Shown here piece by piece: positions 61,615 through 64,000 of a stretch of 64,000 bases of DNA; position 1 is the stretch's first letter, and every line of letters begins with the position of its first letter. Source of the DNA: SAR202 cluster bacterium (GTDB taxonomy: Bacteria > Chloroflexota > Dehalococcoidia > UBA6926 > VFHL01); assembly GCA_009392005.1 (NCBI GenBank), contig VFHL01000010.1, positions 37,932-101,931 on the forward strand. The letters are read 5' to 3'. Both the position numbers and the translations under genes were made by a program. The notes beneath the pieces were generated by a model. That model was not told the DNA's origin. It was given only the letters and a program-made list of their open reading frames with translations, and did no database searches.

Positions 61615-63063
61615 TTGATTACAGGTCTAGCTAATGTATCTCGTTTCTTGCGTGATTTCGCGTTAGGAAGAAGTTATTGGGGTTATTACGTTGTAGCTGC
61701 TTTGTTCATAGCAGAGATCGCCGTTACGGGTATTTCCTTCTATTCATTTAGTCTGTATATCAGGGCATGGCAGAATGATCCTGAATTCCAATTCACTACG
61801 TCTCAAGTCGCATTTCAGTTTTCAGCCAACCCATTAGATTTGATGCGAGCAATAGGGATATATGTGGTTGATTTGTCACAAAGTTGGAGCTTAACTGCTA
61901 TCAATTTTGCGTTTGTTGTCACATTGGTTGTCGTGCCGTTCACTCCGTTCATGGGACGAGTGATCGATTTGCGTGGTGCGCGAATTGTTATGTTGGTAAG
62001 TGTTCCTCTGATTGCGGCCTCGTTATTCTTTCGGGCATTTATGACCGAAGTTTGGCATTTGTGGATATTGCAGATTCTTCTTGCGTTTGGGCAATCTGGG
62101 GCATTTCTTGGAACTGGTCGCCTTGTCGGTTTGTGGTTTCAGACGAACCGCGGATTTATGATGGGTCTCACCTTAGCGGGTAACAATGCAGGCGGGATGC
62201 TTATGGCTCCCTTGAGCGCATATTTGCTCACCATTATGGGATGGCGGTCTCTATTTTTCATCTTTGGTATCTCCCTATTTGTCATAAATTTCATTGTGAT
62301 TTACTTTTTCGTTAAAGATCAGCCTGAAGATGTTGCTGTAGAGGCTCGGAAGGCGGGGCGTCTCGAAGAGCTTGCCGCTGTGGAGAGTGAGATTTTGGGA
62401 CAAAACTCAGCCTCCGCAGGAGCTGCAGATGATGAACGCTTACCATCTCACGGGGCAATTGATCAAGGTTGGGATTGGAAAGATGCGGTCAAATCTAAAG
62501 TATTTTGGCTGATTGCAATGGGCCAAACCGCTGCATTTATTTCAATCTTCGCGATTTTGAATCAACTAGCGAAACACCTTGAGATTATAGGCATTAATCT
62601 AGCCGTCGCAGGATTTGCCCTTGGATTACTCGGCTTTTTCGGTCTTTTTGGGAAATTGATTTTCGGGTGGTTATCAGAGAAGTTTCCTGTGAGATACGTG
62701 TTTGCGTTCTGCCTAGTTTTACAGATAATTGGGATCTTCATACTTTTCCTAGTTACGTCGGATGCTAGGGTTTGGATTCTTATCCCATTTGTTGCGCTAT
62801 ATGGTCTTGGGTTTGGTGCCATGGGTGCATTACAACCGTTGATTGTCTTGAACACTTTTGGGATCTTGTCTTATGCAACAATCCTTGGAGTGATGCAGGT
62901 TTTACTTCGTGTAGCCAACGCTCTTGCGCCAGTCGCTGTTGGTGCTTCAGTTGACTCGAGTGGGAGCTACAATACTGTGTTTATAGCGACAATTGTATTT
63001 TTGGTGTTTGGAACAGTTTGCGTTGCTCTTGCTAAGCCACCGAAACCGGTTCAGAGTGATTAG
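61615..63063 (+). CDS. Major facilitator superfamily transporter, oxalate/formate-antiporter-like
   Basis: 482 residues with 12 predicted membrane segments and a central loop (about 240-290). The start is TTG, with GGGAG 8 bases upstream. Motifs: GRVIDLRGARIVMLVSVPLIAASLFFRAFM, FGQSGAFLGTGRLVGLWFQTNRGFMMGLTLAGNNAGG and GWLSEKFPVRYVFAFCLV. These recall the OFA and monocarboxylate-porter branches. A long extracellular stretch between segments 1 and 2 (about 48-95) is unusual. It is followed by an SDR gene after 27 bases, so it may carry that enzyme's substrate. Confidence 0.87.
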   Translation: MITGLANVSRFLRDFALGRSYWGYYVVAALFIAEIAVTGISFYSFSLYIRAWQNDPEFQFTTSQVAFQFSANPLDLMRAIGIYVVDLSQSWSLTAINFAFVVTLVVVPFTPFMGRVIDLRGARIVMLVSVPLIAASLFFRAFMTEVWHLWILQILLAFGQSGAFLGTGRLVGLWFQTNRGFMMGLTLAGNNAGGMLMAPLSAYLLTIMGWRSLFFIFGISLFVINFIVIYFFVKDQPEDVAVEARKAGRLEELAAVESEILGQNSASAGAADDERLPSHGAIDQGWDWKDAVKSKVFWLIAMGQTAAFISIFAILNQLAKHLEIIGINLAVAGFALGLLGFFGLFGKLIFGWLSEKFPVRYVFAFCLVLQIIGIFILFLVTSDARVWILIPFVALYGLGFGAMGALQPLIVLNTFGILSYATILGVMQVLLRVANALAPVAVGASVDSSGSYNTVFIATIVFLVFGTVCVALAKPPKPVQSD

Positions 63064-63090
63064 TTCCCAGGGGAAACGAAGGAGATAAGA

Positions 63091-63861
63091 ATGGATCTTG
63101 GAATAGAAGGTAAGGTTGCGATTGTAACTGGTGGTAGTCGTGGACTAGGCCGTTATTCAGCCCTTGCGCTAGCGCGAGAGGGTGCATATGTTGCTATTTG
63201 TGGTCGTGATGAATCGACGTTGGTTGGTACTACTGAAGAACTAAATGGAATAACTACAGCGATGGGAGTAGTTATTGATATCACTGACGAGGCCGGACCG
63301 ACGACGCTTTTCGACAGAGTAAAAACCCAATTGGGATCAGTTGACATTTTGGTAAATAATGTTGGGGGAAGTCGTGGGACGGACGCGCTTTCTACGACAG
63401 ATGATGAATGGCGAAGTGCGTTTGATTTGAACATCATGGGTGCTCTTCGTTTGATGCGCCTAGTGGTTCCGGAGATGAAAGAGAGGAACTGGGGAAGGAT
63501 CGTTAATATTTCATCCATCTATGGGCGAGAGCATGGTGGTCGTGCGACCTATATGACAGCAAAAGCAGGGCTCATTGCACTTACAAAGCACATGGCCTTG
63601 GATCTTGCGAAAGATGGTGTCCTTGTTAATAGCATCGCTCCTGGATCGATCGCGTTTCCTGGTGGGAGTTGGGAACGATTTCAGAATGAACAACCTGAGG
63701 AGGTTGTTCAGGAATTTATTGCACGTAATTTGCCAATGGAGAAATTCGGGTGGCCTGAGCCAATAGCAGATACTGTCGCATTCCTTTCGTCAGAACGTGC
63801 TAGTTTAATAACTGGTGCAACCGTAAACGTTGATGGTGGCCAATCCCATTCGTTGATTTAG
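63091..63861 (+). CDS. Short-chain dehydrogenase/reductase
   Basis: 256 residues, classical SDR. Cofactor motif TGGSRGLGRYSALAL (TGxxxGxG), NNVGGSRG, and catalytic Ser-Tyr-Lys in NISSIYGREHGGRATYMTAKAGL. The ending PIADTVAFLSSERASLITGATVNVDGGQSH matches 3-oxoacyl-[ACP] reductase-like members. The substrate is unknown. It is paired with the MFS carrier upstream. Confidence 0.92.
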   Translation: MDLGIEGKVAIVTGGSRGLGRYSALALAREGAYVAICGRDESTLVGTTEELNGITTAMGVVIDITDEAGPTTLFDRVKTQLGSVDILVNNVGGSRGTDALSTTDDEWRSAFDLNIMGALRLMRLVVPEMKERNWGRIVNISSIYGREHGGRATYMTAKAGLIALTKHMALDLAKDGVLVNSIAPGSIAFPGGSWERFQNEQPEEVVQEFIARNLPMEKFGWPEPIADTVAFLSSERASLITGATVNVDGGQSHSLI

Positions 63862-63939
63862 CTGTTAAAAAGCTTTTTGGTTTTTAATATCTTGGCCTTG
63901 TGATTCTGCTGTGATATTCATGTAAAATACTGCTGTCAT

Positions 63940-64000
63940 GCGGGGGTAACTCAGTGGTAGAGTTCCTGCCTTCCAAGCAGGCTGTCGCGGGTTCGAATCC
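63940..64000 (+). tRNA. tRNA-Gly (anticodon TCC), 3' end outside window
   Basis: GCGGGGGTAACTCAGTGGTAGAGT is the typical start of bacterial tRNA-Gly. The anticodon stem CCTGC/GCAGG encloses CTTCCAA with anticodon TCC, which reads GGA and GGG. The T-arm CGGGTTCGAATCC is cut at the window edge. A weak TTGTGA-N19-TAAAAT (63898-63928) may be its promoter. Confidence 0.92.

Noticed and set aside
63867..63878. AAAAAGCTTTTT palindrome after the SDR gene
   Set aside because: AT-only short palindrome without a usable stem; not strong enough to call a terminator.

Overview
The window reads as about 64 kb of bacterial chromosome (roughly 43-45% GC by eye), densely packed with mostly housekeeping and catabolic genes on both strands. 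There is no phage, insertion sequence, plasmid or CRISPR signature. Lipoboxes, a Tat signal, lipoproteins and several gene families (the SCO1664/DUF3090 pair, a tandem-fused ThyX-like protein, DUF3179, MmgE/PrpD, a Gld-type ABC system with DUF4340) together suggest an uncultivated Chloroflexota lineage, possibly the SAR202/Dehalococcoidia side. This placement is an inference from gene content; no marker phylogeny was run.

Layout. 1-2046: 3' part of glmU, overlapping a CNNM/CBS transporter-like gene. 2.6-4.5 kb (minus): three tandem collagen-like lipoprotein genes behind a TTGACA-N17-TATGAT promoter. 4.9-5.1 kb: two tRNA-Ser genes one base apart. 5.4-8.6 kb: topA and xerC/D. 8.7-13.5 kb: a metallo-beta-lactamase-fold hydrolase, then aroQ-pepQ-efp, a PHP phosphoesterase and a formyltransferase. 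13.6-17.0 kb (minus): tig-clpP-clpX behind a CIRCE element lying just downstream of a strong promoter. 17.3-26.3 kb: aspS, a DUF255 thioredoxin-domain protein, an A-type Fe-S carrier, an M42-like peptidase, nfo, queA, a cupredoxin lipoprotein and folD. 26.6-29.8 kb: acpS-nnr, RidA and a flavin reductase. 30.0-33.9 kb: an arsC-like gene, the double ThyX-like protein, a macrodomain, DUF3090 and an SCO1664-type kinase-fold gene. 34-38 kb: a MenB-like hydratase with a small coupled unknown, an inositol-phosphatase-family gene, rpiB and a D-2-hydroxyacid dehydrogenase. 38.2-43.3 kb: coaX, coaBC and valS. 43.4-49.5 kb: MmgE/PrpD, alpha/beta hydrolase, MFS, enoyl-CoA hydratase, AEC transporter and thpR. 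49.6-53.5 kb: a Gld-like ABC exporter set with DUF4340. 53.5-64 kb: a CinA-like gene, a degenerate Rieske protein, a second MBL paralogue, an IlvD/Edd dehydratase, a short acyl-CoA dehydrogenase, DUF3179, DinB, an MFS carrier, an SDR, and the start of a tRNA-Gly.

How the parts work together. tig-clpP-clpX forms a folding and proteolysis operon that the CIRCE element would place under HrcA. coaX and coaBC supply CoA steps, while the scattered hydratases, dehydrogenase, PrpD, SDR, IlvD/Edd and two MFS carriers look like a peripheral organic-acid/CoA-ester catabolism set. The most unusual items are the collagen-like triplet, the CIRCE-controlled tig operon, the ThyX-like fusion with motifs split between its halves, and several family members that have lost hallmark catalytic or metal residues (Rieske, CinA C-terminal domain, DUF3179, acyl-CoA dehydrogenase). 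Many upstream regions carry an extended -10 (TGnTAnnnT), in a few cases so close to the start codon that leaderless mRNAs are plausible.
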